A DNA stretch of 64,000 nt from SHZL01 sp963815185 (GCA_963815185.1 CAWFGC010000009.1:62001-126000); one strand, 5' to 3'; numbered from the stretch's first letter, positions 39,514 to 48,976 are shown. Notes: generated by a model from the sequence alone, not told the origin. Made by a program: numbers and translations.

Positions 39514-40062
39514 ATGATGCATCTGGACCCGATCTATTCGCTCGCTGTCGCGGTACTGATCGCGTTTGTGTTTGCACGCGCGGGACTGCACAAGCTGATC
39601 GACTTTCCACGCCACCTTGCAATCATCCGGGATTACCGCATCGCGCCCGGGTGGCTGGCACCATTGCTCGCGCCCGTAGTTGTCATTCTGGAAGTCACTG
39701 TGGCGGCATTGGTGTTATGGCCGGCCTCACGGTCCCCGGCGCTGGCCCTGGCCGCCGGCCTGTTGTTGGCCTATGTTTGCGCGATTGGCCTGAATCTGCT
39801 GCGCGGAAGAACGTCGATCGACTGCGGTTGCGGCTGGGGCTCACATGAGCAGCGCATCAGCAACTGGCTGCTGGTCCGGAATCTCCTGTTGATTGGGGTA
39901 GCGCTGGCAGCGCGCCTGCCCGTTGCGGAGCGGCCGCTGAACCTGCTCGATTGGTTTCTCCTCGCATTTACGAGCCTGGCACTGATTGCTGTTTATTCCA
40001 TTGGTGATTCGCTGATTGCCAACTGGCTGAAACTTTCCCAATTGAAGTCGGTTCATGGATGA
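39514..40062 (+). CDS. mauE: MauE-like membrane protein for amine dehydrogenase maturation
   Basis: The 182-residue polytopic protein has about five helices and a conserved Cys pair in TSIDCGCGWGSHEQR (about residue 108). In methylamine dehydrogenase systems MauE works with MauD in forming disulfides of the light subunit during export. It lies between aauB and aauA, the usual position. ATG 39514 is 4 bp after the aauB stop. Confidence 0.88.
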   Translation: MMHLDPIYSLAVAVLIAFVFARAGLHKLIDFPRHLAIIRDYRIAPGWLAPLLAPVVVILEVTVAALVLWPASRSPALALAAGLLLAYVCAIGLNLLRGRTSIDCGCGWGSHEQRISNWLLVRNLLLIGVALAARLPVAERPLNLLDWFLLAFTSLALIAVYSIGDSLIANWLKLSQLKSVHG

Positions 40063-40098
40063 ACCCACTGAATTGGATACAACCGGGGTGAGCACCTT

Positions 40099-40638
40099 AT
40101 GAAACGACTCGACAAATTCTGTGAAAAGACCAGCCGCCGTTTGGCCCGCCAGTCGTCGCGGCGCAGTTTTCTGGCCAGGCTTGGCATGGCAGCCGTCGGC
40201 GCTACCGTGTTTCCGCTATTGCCGGTGGCGCGGGCGTCTTCAGGGTCTGGTACTTACCCGGGAGTCGCTGCGCAGGATACCGGCAATCCGCAGGACCCCG
40301 GCGATCCGACACAGTGCGATTACTGGCGTTATTGCGCCATCGACGGTTTTTTATGCAGTTGCTGCGGCGGTACCCGCAGTTCCTGCCCGCCAGGGACGCA
40401 GATGTCCCCGCTGACCTGGATTGGGACCTGCTACAACCCGGCCGACCAGAAGAATTATGTCATTTCCTATAACGACTGTTGCGGCAAGACCAGTTGCGGC
40501 CGCTGCCTGTGCAACCGCAATGAAGGAGACAGGCCGGCCTACCGGCCGCAGAAGAACAACGATCTCAACTGGTGCCTGGGAACCGAAAGCGCGGTGTATA
40601 ACTGTTCCACCGCAGTGCTGATTGGTGTCGATGAATGA
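40099..40638 (+). CDS. aauA: Aromatic amine dehydrogenase, light subunit with TTQ cofactor
   Basis: The 179-residue precursor has a twin-arginine signal (QSSRRSFLARLGM) and a Cys-rich mature part (CDYWRYCAIDGFLCSCCGG) diagnostic of the TTQ light chain. The cofactor should form from Trp107 (SPLTWIGTC) and Trp158 (NNDLNWCLG); about twelve mature Cys provide six disulfides. The enzyme oxidises primary aromatic amines such as 2-phenylethylamine or tyramine to aldehydes and ammonia and passes electrons to a copper protein or cytochrome c. No mauG gene for TTQ oxygenation is seen in the window. It overlaps the following cytochrome gene by 4 bp. Confidence 0.95.
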   Translation: MKRLDKFCEKTSRRLARQSSRRSFLARLGMAAVGATVFPLLPVARASSGSGTYPGVAAQDTGNPQDPGDPTQCDYWRYCAIDGFLCSCCGGTRSSCPPGTQMSPLTWIGTCYNPADQKNYVISYNDCCGKTSCGRCLCNRNEGDRPAYRPQKNNDLNWCLGTESAVYNCSTAVLIGVDE

Positions 40639-41096
40639 GTTCGACAGCGGCAATGACCGCCGTGCTTGCCTTGCTGCTGTTCAGCGCCAGCGCCGGTGCG
40701 GACGAAGGTGAGGCGGTATATCAACAATGCGTTACCTGCCACCAGCCCGGCGGCGTGGGTATTCCGGGAATCTTTCCGCCATTGAGAAACCGGCTGGCTG
40801 AGATTGCGGCGACGGCCGCCGGCCGCGAGTATGCCGCCACGGTGTTGATTGACGGCCTCGTCGGCACGATCGAGATCGATGGCCAGCGCTATATCGGTGC
40901 GATGCCTGCCCAGGGTCTGAGCAATGCGAAGATCGCGGCAGTGTTCAATTACATCATGACGGAATTTGCCGATCCGGCTGCAGCCGGCAGCACGAAGAGA
41001 TTCAGCGCGGAGGAGGTCGCCGGCATCAGGGCGCGGCATGGGGGCCAGAACGCACCCTCAGCTTTGAGCCTGAGAAGCAAGGTGCCGCATCTTTGA
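40635..41096 (+). CDS. Periplasmic monoheme cytochrome c linked to the amine dehydrogenase
   Basis: The 153-residue protein has a signal peptide (AVLALLLFSASAGA) and one heme motif CVTCHQPGG (Cys32, Cys35, His36), with a probable axial Met in YIGAMPAQG. The start overlaps the aauA stop (ATGA at 40635). Position and size suggest an electron acceptor for the dehydrogenase or a carrier to the oxidase. Confidence 0.88.
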   Translation: MSSTAAMTAVLALLLFSASAGADEGEAVYQQCVTCHQPGGVGIPGIFPPLRNRLAEIAATAAGREYAATVLIDGLVGTIEIDGQRYIGAMPAQGLSNAKIAAVFNYIMTEFADPAAAGSTKRFSAEEVAGIRARHGGQNAPSALSLRSKVPHL

Positions 41097-41115
41097 GACT
41101 GAACGGGATTTCGTC

Positions 41116-41559
41116 GTGTTCCAGCGACTGTTGATTCTGCTGCTGCTTGCGTGTTGCCCACCGGCCATCGCATCGGGTCCATCGCACGGCCAGTCTGCGC
41201 GCACGATGTGGATGCTCAATTGCCAGGGCTGTCATCGTCCCGACGGCAGCGGAACGGGCAGTGCGGTGCCAACGCTGCCGGGCGTTGTGGCGCGTTTTCT
41301 TTCAGTCCCGGGCGGCAGGGAGTACCTGATCCGCGTGCCCGGGGTGGCGACCTCCGCCTTGTCCGACGCTTCCCTGGCGGTGCTGATCAACTGGATGTTG
41401 CGGGAATTTGATCCGGAAAATGTTCCGGCAAATTTCACGCCTTATACAGAAAAGGAGATTACAACGCTGCGCCATTTGGGCGCCTACGGCAAGGAAGCAG
41501 GCGAAGTCCGCCTCGCTCTGATGCAATTATTCGGCTCCGTTTCCCCGTCTGACCGGTAG
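41116..41559 (+). CDS. Second small monoheme cytochrome c-like protein
   Basis: The 147-residue product starts at GTG 41116, has a signal peptide (LLILLLLACCPPAIAS) and one motif NCQGCHRPDG (Cys36, Cys39, His40). The loop that carries the axial Met in its neighbour reads VPGVATSALSD here and has no Met, so the sixth heme ligand may be different or vacant. It is the last gene of the aau operon. A role in TTQ maturation or electron transfer is inference from position only. Confidence 0.82.
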   Translation: MFQRLLILLLLACCPPAIASGPSHGQSARTMWMLNCQGCHRPDGSGTGSAVPTLPGVVARFLSVPGGREYLIRVPGVATSALSDASLAVLINWMLREFDPENVPANFTPYTEKEITTLRHLGAYGKEAGEVRLALMQLFGSVSPSDR

Positions 41560-41592
41560 CCGAAACCCATTGCTTGTGCGTGATTCTGAATG

Positions 41593-41605
41593 ATACTTTG
41601 GTATT
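41593..41605 (+). promoter_or_regulatory. Candidate regulator-binding motif upstream of the aldehyde dehydrogenase gene
   Basis: ATACTTTGGTATT repeats, with one difference, the motif at 36600-36612 upstream of the CoA ligase. A separate perfect inverted repeat, GAATG-TAT-CATTC, lies at 41659-41671. Both sit in the 136-bp gap before the dehydrogenase gene. Confidence 0.4.
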
Positions 41606-41695
41606 AGCCGATAAGACAGACGGGTAATATCATTGGCGCCCGCTGTGTGGGATAGTCAGAATGTATCATTCCGTGAACCTGAAAGGAATTGACCG

Positions 41696-43228
41696 ATGAG
41701 CGTTTCAGCAGAATCCCATAGAACAACCCTGGCGAATGCCCCCAATGCAATGAGCAGTGAGGTTGCCGAGTTCCTGGCAAAACCGAAAAAGCTTTTCATC
41801 GGCGGGCAATGGCTCGATAGCAGATCGGGCCAGACCTTCGACGTAGTCGATCCTTCTACCGGACAGGCCATTGCCTCGGTTGCCGAAGGGCAAGCCGAAG
41901 ACATTGACCGTGCGGTAGCCGCAGCTCGCAAGGCCTTTGACGACTCCGCCTGGAGCCGCATGCGACCGATGGAACGGGAACAACTGCTGCACAATCTGGC
42001 CGACCTGATAGAAAAGCATGCCGACACGATTGCCGAAATAGAGGCGCTCGACAACGGCAAATCTGTCGTGATTGCCCGCCATGTCGATGTCAAGCATGCC
42101 ATCGAAGTGTACCGCTACATGGCTGGCTGGCCGTCGAAAATCGAAGGGCAGACCCTGCCCATGTCCGGTTCGCTGCTGCCCGATCAGACCTTTGTCGGCT
42201 ACTCCCTGCGTGAGCCTGTCGGTGTTGTCGGCGCCATCATCGCATGGAATTTCCCTTTTCTGCTCGCTACCTGGAAACTGGCCCCGGCACTGGCCGCGGG
42301 TTGCACAGTCGTCCTCAAGCCGGCGGAAGAAACGCCTCTTAGCGCCCTGTACCTTGGGCAACTGATCGCCGAGGCAGGTTTCCCGGAAGGCGTGGTCAAC
42401 ATCGTTCCAGGATTCGGTGATACCGCAGGGGCGGCACTGTCTTCGCACCCTGATGTGGACAAAGTGACGTTTACCGGCTCGACCGAAGTTGGCCGGCTGA
42501 TCGCACGGGCGGCAGCGGGCAACATGAAGAAAGTCACGCTGGAGCTTGGCGGCAAATCACCCACCATCGTATTCGGGGATGTGGATGCCGAAGCGGCGAT
42601 TGCCGGCGCAGCAAGCGCGATCTTTTTCAACCACGGCCAGACTTGCTGCGCAGGTTCCCGCCTGTACATTCAGTCGAACCGCTTTGACGAGATCATCGAA
42701 GGGGTCAGCGACGTGGCGAAGAATTTGAAACTCGGCCCCGGCATGAACCCGGAAACCCAGATCGGCCCGCTGGTTTCAGCGATTCAGCGGGAACGGGTCA
42801 TGTCCTATATTTCCCAGGGCCTGGCCGATGGCGCCAAGGCAGTGGCAGGCGGTCACGCGCTGGATACGGAAGGATATTTCGTTGAACCGACGGTATTTAC
42901 CAATATCAATCCGGAAATGTCGATCGTCCGCGAGGAGATTTTCGGCCCGGTGGTGGTCGCTGCGGCGTTCGACGATCTGGATGAAATTGCAGCGGTCGCA
43001 AACCGGACCAGTTACGGCCTGGCAGCCAGTATCTGGACCAAGGACATCAGCACGGTGCATCGCCTGGCGCCCAAACTCAAGGCCGGGACGGTGTGGGTGA
43101 ATTGTCACAACGTGCTGGATCCTGTGATGCCGTTCGGCGGCTACAAGCAATCGGGCTGGGGGCGTGAATTGGGCAAGGAAGCGCTGAATTCATACCTGGA
43201 AAGCAAATCCATGTGCATCAATATTTAG
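41696..43228 (+). CDS. Phenylacetaldehyde-type NAD(P)-dependent aldehyde dehydrogenase
   Basis: The 510-residue enzyme has the family motifs IAWNFPFLLATWKLAPALAA, FTGSTEVGR (cofactor), the base Glu in TLELGGKSP and nucleophilic Cys in FFNHGQTCCAGSRL. Its closest type by eye is phenylacetaldehyde dehydrogenase (FeaB/PadA/StyD group). Placed between the aau operon and the paa genes, it should convert phenylacetaldehyde from amine oxidation to phenylacetate in the cytoplasm. ATG 41696 has AAAGGAA upstream. It has its own upstream region, with a motif shared with the aau operon. Confidence 0.88.
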   Translation: MSVSAESHRTTLANAPNAMSSEVAEFLAKPKKLFIGGQWLDSRSGQTFDVVDPSTGQAIASVAEGQAEDIDRAVAAARKAFDDSAWSRMRPMEREQLLHNLADLIEKHADTIAEIEALDNGKSVVIARHVDVKHAIEVYRYMAGWPSKIEGQTLPMSGSLLPDQTFVGYSLREPVGVVGAIIAWNFPFLLATWKLAPALAAGCTVVLKPAEETPLSALYLGQLIAEAGFPEGVVNIVPGFGDTAGAALSSHPDVDKVTFTGSTEVGRLIARAAAGNMKKVTLELGGKSPTIVFGDVDAEAAIAGAASAIFFNHGQTCCAGSRLYIQSNRFDEIIEGVSDVAKNLKLGPGMNPETQIGPLVSAIQRERVMSYISQGLADGAKAVAGGHALDTEGYFVEPTVFTNINPEMSIVREEIFGPVVVAAAFDDLDEIAAVANRTSYGLAASIWTKDISTVHRLAPKLKAGTVWVNCHNVLDPVMPFGGYKQSGWGRELGKEALNSYLESKSMCINI

Positions 43229-43283
43229 GGCCTGTTAACAGGCCCCAATTCGTGGGGAAAACAATATGGTGGAGGAAAGTAAA

Positions 43284-45662
43284 ATGTTAATAGACAAAAT
43301 CAAGCCTCAGCACGTCTTTAATCGCTGGATTGTATGTTCTTTGGCTACGGTCGTTTTCGGCATGCCGTTGGCTAGCGAAGTAGCGCTGGCCCAGCAAAAA
43401 GGCTCGGCACTGATGGAAGAGATCATGGTGACCGCGCAAAAACGCGAACAAAGTGCCCAGGATGTTGGTATTTCGATGACCACGCTGTCCGGCGAGCAGA
43501 TGCGGACGCTGGGTTATACCAACGCACAGGAAGTTACCGCGATGTCCCCGGGCGTCAGCACCATGCAGCCGAACGGTGAAGCGAATTACGCCATCGGCAT
43601 TCGTGGTGTCGCCAATAACGATTTCACTACCAACGTAGAAAGCCCGGTGTCCGTCTACGTCGACGAAGTCTACATCAGCCAGATGTCCGGCGCGGGCTTT
43701 TTGCTGTTCGATATCGACCGCGTGGAACTTCTGCGCGGCCCGCAAGGCACCCTGTTCGGGCGTAACGCAACCGGCGGCCTGGTGCAGTACATCACGGTCA
43801 AACCGAACACCGAAGAATTCAACGGTTATGGCAGCGTCACCTATGGCAGATTCAATAACCTGAAAGTACAGGGCGCGGTGGGCGCTCCCATGTCTGACAC
43901 GCTGGCCATTCGCGCCTCCTTCGCCACCAATCAGGGTGACGGCTACGTCAAAAACCGTTTGATGCCGCAGACCAAGCTCAACAACGCCAACGAATCCGCC
44001 GGCCGCTTCCAGTTGCTGTTCCAGCCGAACGAAGACGTGAGCCTGCTGTTGAATGCGCGCATGGGCCATCAGGACATCCACACCGGGTTTTTTGAATATG
44101 TTTCCGCCATTTACCCGAATGGCGAAGCAACACCCGGCGTACCCAACGAAGATCTGGGTGGTTATGTGGATACCGATGGTAACGTCTATGCCGGTGACTA
44201 CGACACGCCCGGCCACAACGAGCTGGATACCCGCGGCTACAGCGGTACCCTGAAGTGGAATCTCGGATTCGGCACGCTGACGAGCATCAGCGACTATCAA
44301 ACGGTCAAGCGGGATTACATCGAAGACTCGGATGCCTCACCTGTGGATTACTTCCAGTTTTTCCTCACCACCGATGCGAAACAGTGGTCCCAGGAAATCC
44401 GGCTCAATGGTGAGGCGGACCGCTTGAAGTGGGTCGGCGGTTTCTATTACATGAAACTCAATGTGGATGATTCCAACGGCGGCATTACCCGCGGCCTGTT
44501 CAACTCCCTGGCCAGTGTCGGTTTCTTTGGCGAGGACGCAATTGGCCTGACCGTCGAGGATCTTGGGGTAAACGGCATTCGCAATCCCTATTCTACCAAC
44601 ACCAAGACCTGGTCGCTGTTCGGCCAACTGGAGTATGCGCTGAGCGAGAAGGTCGCGCTGATCGGCGGCTTCCGTTGGATCGAGGAAAAGAAATCTCACC
44701 TCTACTTCGACAATATCATGTGGTTCCCGGATACATCGCGGAGCGGACAGGATCCCAATGCGACGGACTACGGTGATGCCGGAGCAGGATCCCCGTATTC
44801 CAACAGTCGCAAGGACGGCAATTGGTCGGCCCGGGCCCAGTTGAACTTCACGCCCAGTGAAGACCTGCTGCTCTATCTGAGCTGGAACCGCGGCGTGAAA
44901 TCGGGTGGCTACAATGCGCCGCTGCTGCCGAGCCCGTTTGCGCTTACCGATGCCTTCATGACCTATGATCCGGAAAAACTCGATGCCTATGAGGGCGGCT
45001 TCAAATGGGACAGCGCGGATGGCCGCCTGCGCCTCAACGGCTCAGCTTACTACTACGATTACAAGAACTACCAGGCCTTCTCCATCATCGGTCTCGATAC
45101 CGCCACGTTGAATGCCCGTTCGAAGGTCAAGGGCTTCGAGTTGGAATTGCAAGCTGCGCCGGTGCAAGGGCTCGACATGCAATTCGGCGCTGCGTATATC
45201 GACCCGAAAGTAACCGATGTTCCAGGCTTGACGCGCAGCGTCGATACAGATGGCGACGGTATCCCCGACGTCGATGCGATATTCCCCGGCGCCACGGTGA
45301 AGCCGGTACAAACGCCGAAGTGGAACTTCAATGGCCTGGTGCGGTATGAATTCGACCTCGGCAACGGCAGCCTGGCGTTTCAGGTCGACGGCAACTATCG
45401 CGCCAAGCATTACTTCGCGCTGACCAACTTGCCGGCCTCCACCGAAGACAGCTATTTCATCGCCAACGCATCGGCGACTTATTACTGGAAAGAACAAAAC
45501 TGGAGCATGCGCTTGTTCGTCCAGAACCTGGCCGACAAGGAGTACGTGGTGCAGACCTTCGACCTGTCGGGCACGGTGACCAATGGTGGCCTGTTCGGCT
45601 TGATCGAGCAGTACTACGGCCGCCCGCGCACCTATGGGGTAAACGTGAGCTACAGCTTCTAG
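43284..45662 (+). CDS. TonB-dependent outer membrane receptor
   Basis: The 792-residue protein has a signal peptide (about residues 12-36), a TonB-box region EEIMVTAQKREQ, a plug domain (RVELLRGPQGTLFGRNATGG near residue 150) and a C-terminal barrel ending in YGVNVSYSF with a terminal Phe. It is of the large iron/organic-substrate receptor type common in gammaproteobacteria and sphingomonads. ATG 43284 is preferred over 43266 because GGAGG lies 8 bp upstream. Its place between the aldehyde dehydrogenase and qhp genes suggests uptake of an aromatic amine or its precursor, but the substrate cannot be read from sequence. Confidence 0.9.
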   Translation: MLIDKIKPQHVFNRWIVCSLATVVFGMPLASEVALAQQKGSALMEEIMVTAQKREQSAQDVGISMTTLSGEQMRTLGYTNAQEVTAMSPGVSTMQPNGEANYAIGIRGVANNDFTTNVESPVSVYVDEVYISQMSGAGFLLFDIDRVELLRGPQGTLFGRNATGGLVQYITVKPNTEEFNGYGSVTYGRFNNLKVQGAVGAPMSDTLAIRASFATNQGDGYVKNRLMPQTKLNNANESAGRFQLLFQPNEDVSLLLNARMGHQDIHTGFFEYVSAIYPNGEATPGVPNEDLGGYVDTDGNVYAGDYDTPGHNELDTRGYSGTLKWNLGFGTLTSISDYQTVKRDYIEDSDASPVDYFQFFLTTDAKQWSQEIRLNGEADRLKWVGGFYYMKLNVDDSNGGITRGLFNSLASVGFFGEDAIGLTVEDLGVNGIRNPYSTNTKTWSLFGQLEYALSEKVALIGGFRWIEEKKSHLYFDNIMWFPDTSRSGQDPNATDYGDAGAGSPYSNSRKDGNWSARAQLNFTPSEDLLLYLSWNRGVKSGGYNAPLLPSPFALTDAFMTYDPEKLDAYEGGFKWDSADGRLRLNGSAYYYDYKNYQAFSIIGLDTATLNARSKVKGFELELQAAPVQGLDMQFGAAYIDPKVTDVPGLTRSVDTDGDGIPDVDAIFPGATVKPVQTPKWNFNGLVRYEFDLGNGSLAFQVDGNYRAKHYFALTNLPASTEDSYFIANASATYYWKEQNWSMRLFVQNLADKEYVVQTFDLSGTVTNGGLFGLIEQYYGRPRTYGVNVSYSF

Positions 45663-45671
45663 AACTGCAGT

Positions 45672-45702
45672 GGGGAACCTCTGTTGCAATCAGAGGTTCC
45701 CC
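45672..45702. terminator. Strong hairpin after the TonB receptor gene
   Basis: A perfect 12-bp stem, GGGGAACCTCTG (45672-45683) with CAGAGGTTCCCC (45691-45702), encloses a 7-nt loop 9 bp after the stop codon. No T run follows on the plus strand, so it may stabilise the mRNA 3' end or act as a weak terminator. Confidence 0.65.
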
Positions 45703-45714
45703 GGTTCTGAAATT

Positions 45715-45902
45715 TCAAGCAACATTTTTCGGTCCGATCGGCCCGAAATCCACATTTTCCGAATCCAGATCAATTAGTTTTCCCCCGCCGCGATAGATAA
45801 TCGGCTTTTCGAAAGCTGTGAATTGCGCTTCTTTTGCCAGTGCCAACAAGCGCCAGGAAGGCAAGCCAGTTCAAATAAAGTGCGTTGGTTCAGGGAAGCC
45901 AT
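45715..45902 (-). pseudogene. Possible small gene or gene remnant, unknown
   Basis: Between the receptor and the qhp operon the minus strand holds an open stretch that ends at TGA 45717-45715 and reads with good coding character (AFEKPIIYRGGGKLIDLDSE, then FGPIGPKNVA). It has no Met, but another minus-strand frame begins at ATG 45902 with MASLNQRTLFEL. A single-base shift near 45875 would join the two into about 62 residues. I do not recognise a family. It could be a short intact gene with one sequencing error, or the remnant of a longer gene. Confidence 0.3.
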
Positions 45903-45955
45903 TTATCTTCTAAGGCAGCACTGAGCCCATCAGTGGCTGGCTGAGGGAAAAAAAG

Positions 45956-47531
45956 ATGAACAGAACTCTGCTCGAACTGCTCTTATGTGTTTTCCTGGGC
46001 GTTGCCGGTTCCAGCACGGCAAGTGCGTTTGACAAGAATTCCCTGGTATGGAAAAAATGCGCCGCCTGCCACGCGGCTGAAGACGGGGCAATAGCCCGCG
46101 TCGAAGAAATACGCACCACTCCTGAAGAGTGGACGGTGATCGTCGACCGCATGCACCGCTTGCATGGCATGCCCATCGGGCCGGGAGAAATGGCCACCTT
46201 GTTGAAGGAACTCTCCGCTACCCAGATGCTCACGCCCGCAGAAGCGTCCAAAGTCGCCTACATCGATCTCTTCAACAATCCGCAGACGATGGAAACGCCC
46301 AATGGCGCGGATCAGGAGAAGTTGTTTGTCACTTGCGTTCGCTGTCACAGCGCCGCCAAGATTTTCTCCTATCGCATGACACCATCGGCCTGGTCCAAAC
46401 TGCGTGATTTCCACCTCTATATGGATCCCACGGTCATGTACCAGATGCGGGAGATGCACTGGCGCGATGAAGCAGATGCGGTATTGAAGTACCTGGCGCG
46501 TGATTTCCCCTACGGCCAGGCATGGACCGCCCCGGTGGCAAAACCCGATGGCGAGTGGTTCATCCTGGGTGTCGAACCCGGCAAGGGCAGCTACCGAGGC
46601 AATGCCACATTGGAAGCAAAGGGCGACGATGAATACGCTCTGGACGGCGCCCTGGTATTTTCTGACGGCACTTCGGAAACATTTACCGGTGAAGCCACGC
46701 TGTACGGCGGCTATGCACTGCGCACCCGCGCCCGCCAGAATGGCAGCGCGACGATGGGCGCGTTCAGCTTCGTCGACGGCAGCATCAATGGTGTGCACCA
46801 TCACTCGGCACCGGACTTCCGCACCTCTTCGTCCCGCTGGGTTCCCGTTACGCCAACAGAGCCAGGCCTTGAGGCTTACGCCTGGCTACTTGCTGGCCGG
46901 AGAGAAAACAAAGGTTCTAGTTGAAGGGTTGAATCTGCCTGAGGTCAAGGCCAAAGACATCGGCGTGTCCGCTGCCGGCGTCGAGATTTTGCAGGCAGCG
47001 ACCACCAGCCCTGAAGCCATTGAAGTGACCCTCGTATACCACGGCACAGGCAATGAAACCGCCAAGCTTACCGTTACCGGGCTTGACTCCGGTTCGCCGC
47101 CGCTGAGCCTGAAACTGGCGCCACGCATCGATTACCTGAGCATCAGCCCGGCCACCGGACGGGCCAGAATCAACGGCGGCGTGAACTATCCGGCGGAAGG
47201 CGTGCAGTTCCAGGCACTTGCCTGGTCCAAGGGCGCCAATGCGGACGATCCAATGGATGACTACCTGCTGGGCGCGGTTGACGCTGATTTCAGTCTGGCT
47301 GAAGAAGTCACCCGGCCTGGCGATGATGACCTGGTGTACGTGGGCGCCATCGAGGCGGACGGAACCTATATTCCGAGCAGGGATTACAACCCCATCCCGG
47401 CCCGGGAACATGGCGGCGAAGGCACCGGCATGGTCAAGGTGATTGCCAATTACACGCGTGGAGAAAGCGCTTACACCGTTGAAGGCCGGTTGGTGGTCAC
47501 CGTTCCCGATTTCATCCAAAGGATCAAGTAG
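45956..47531 (+). CDS. qhpA: Quinohemoprotein amine dehydrogenase alpha subunit, diheme (one +1 break near 46868)
   Basis: The first frame starts at ATG 45956, has a signal peptide (LLCVFLGVAGSSTASA) and a diheme cytochrome domain with CAACH (Cys35, Cys38) and CVRCH (Cys127, Cys130). Beta-rich domains follow. After TPTEPGL the frame slips by one base near 46865-46872 and continues RLTPGYLLAGEKTKVLVEGL into the Ig-like C-terminal domains. The joined product is about 525 residues, normal for QHNDH alpha. The subunit takes electrons from the CTQ in the gamma subunit and passes them through its two hemes to a soluble carrier in the periplasm. It is the first gene of the operon and is followed within 10 bp by the radical SAM gene. 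Confidence 0.9.
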
Positions 47532-47541
47532 CGGGCGCGGC

Positions 47542-48942
47542 ATGATGGATAGCCTTCTCTCCTGGGCGGACCACCGGGTTTTCGAAAGCTCCGGCGAACC
47601 CTTCCTGTTTGCGGTGGAAGACGCAAGCCTGTTTTCCCTGAGCCGGGAGGCTCAGCAAACACTGAGTAGATGGCGCAGTTGCCGATCGATTGACCTGGAC
47701 AATGTCCCTCAACCCGACCTCGAAGTGCTGGAAGGCTTGCGCGATGTACGCGTGCTGCGGCCCACATTCCGGCAAGAAGTTCCGGCGCCTCAGCCCGAAC
47801 CGGGAATCGTCCCGCTGTCCACGCTGGTGCTGGAAGTGGCCCAGGATTGCAATCTCCGTTGTACCTATTGTTACGCCGAAGGCGGCACATATGGCGCTGT
47901 GCCCTGTCTTCTGGCGCCGGAGACCGCGCGTCGGGCCGTGCGCTATTTGGTGGATCATTCCGGCGACCGGGAACACCTCACGCTGATTTTTTTCGGTGGC
48001 GAGCCGCTGATGAACATGCCGGCGGTCAGGGCGGCAACGGATGAGGCGCTTTCCTGCGCCCACAAAACCGGTAAGCAAATCCACTTTTCACTCACCACCA
48101 ACGGCACGCTGCTGGACCGCGAGCTTGTGCACTTCCTGCACAAGCACCGGATTTCGGTTGCTGTCAGCCTGGACGGACCGCGCCATATCCATGACCGCAA
48201 CCGCCCCGACGCTCAGGGCAATGGCACCTATGCTGAAATTGTCTCCCGCCTGGAAATGCTGCTCGAGCATGCGCCGGTTCCGGTCGCCGCCAGGGTCACG
48301 CTGGCGCCCGACCAGTGGCACAGCGTGGTCGAGGTATTTGACCACCTTACCGGTCTTGGCTTGCATGAGGTGGGGATTGCTCCGGTCAGCCCGGTAAGCA
48401 AGGCGCTGCTCCCTTCGGCTGCCGACGAAGCGGCATTGCTGAGCGGCTTTGACGAATTGGCCAGGCGTTTTGTTGCCCACGCCAGAAAGGGGCGGGTCAT
48501 GCCTTTTTCAAATATGCTCGACTTGCTGGCAAGACTCCACCTCGGGCAAACCAAGACCGTATCTTGCGGCGCTGGATTCGGCTACATGGCCGTCGATGCG
48601 AAAGGCCGCTTGTTTCCCTGTCACCGGCTGGCGGGAGAGGCGGATTTCTGCGTCGGCGATATCGGCAGCGGCATCGACAGCAACAGGATCAATTCCTGCC
48701 TGGATTCGCTAAACAGCGACCGCAGGGAGAATTGTTCCAAATGCTGGGCCAGAACGCTTTGTGCCGGCGGCTGCCACTACGAAAACCATCTGCGCGAAAA
48801 CCATCTGGGTCTGCCGCGCGGGAGCAGTTGCCGGTTCATCCGCAGCTGGCTGGACCTGGGTATGAGGACTTATGCGGAATTGCGCACAGACGGCGCGATA
48901 GAAGCTATGGGGCGCCGGCTTGCACAGCGGGCGCAATGTTGA
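47542..48942 (+). CDS. qhpD: Radical SAM/SPASM peptide cross-linking enzyme
   Basis: The 466-residue protein has the radical SAM motif CNLRCTYCYAEGG (Cys103, Cys107, Cys110) and SPASM-type auxiliary cluster Cys in CGAGFGYMAVDAKGRLFPC and CSKCWARTLCAGGC. QhpD forms the three intrapeptidyl Cys-to-Asp/Glu thioether bonds in the gamma subunit before export. The substrate gene qhpC lies immediately downstream. ATG 47542 (with a second ATG at 47545) is chosen because it follows the qhpA stop; the open frame upstream overlaps qhpA. It is related to anaerobic sulfatase-maturating and sactipeptide enzymes, but the neighbours fix the assignment. Confidence 0.93.
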   Translation: MMDSLLSWADHRVFESSGEPFLFAVEDASLFSLSREAQQTLSRWRSCRSIDLDNVPQPDLEVLEGLRDVRVLRPTFRQEVPAPQPEPGIVPLSTLVLEVAQDCNLRCTYCYAEGGTYGAVPCLLAPETARRAVRYLVDHSGDREHLTLIFFGGEPLMNMPAVRAATDEALSCAHKTGKQIHFSLTTNGTLLDRELVHFLHKHRISVAVSLDGPRHIHDRNRPDAQGNGTYAEIVSRLEMLLEHAPVPVAARVTLAPDQWHSVVEVFDHLTGLGLHEVGIAPVSPVSKALLPSAADEAALLSGFDELARRFVAHARKGRVMPFSNMLDLLARLHLGQTKTVSCGAGFGYMAVDAKGRLFPCHRLAGEADFCVGDIGSGIDSNRINSCLDSLNSDRRENCSKCWARTLCAGGCHYENHLRENHLGLPRGSSCRFIRSWLDLGMRTYAELRTDGAIEAMGRRLAQRAQC

Positions 48943-48976
48943 CAGCAAGCGATTAACCTTTTCGATGGAGACTGAA

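Noticed and set aside
43287..44300. A 337-codon minus-strand open frame
   Set aside because: It is antisense to the plug and early barrel of the TonB receptor, whose plus-strand reading is clear.
45672..45702. Hairpin after the receptor gene as a member of the stop-codon palindrome families
   Set aside because: It is a short 12-bp stem with a 7-nt loop and starts 9 bp after the stop; it fits a transcript-end hairpin.
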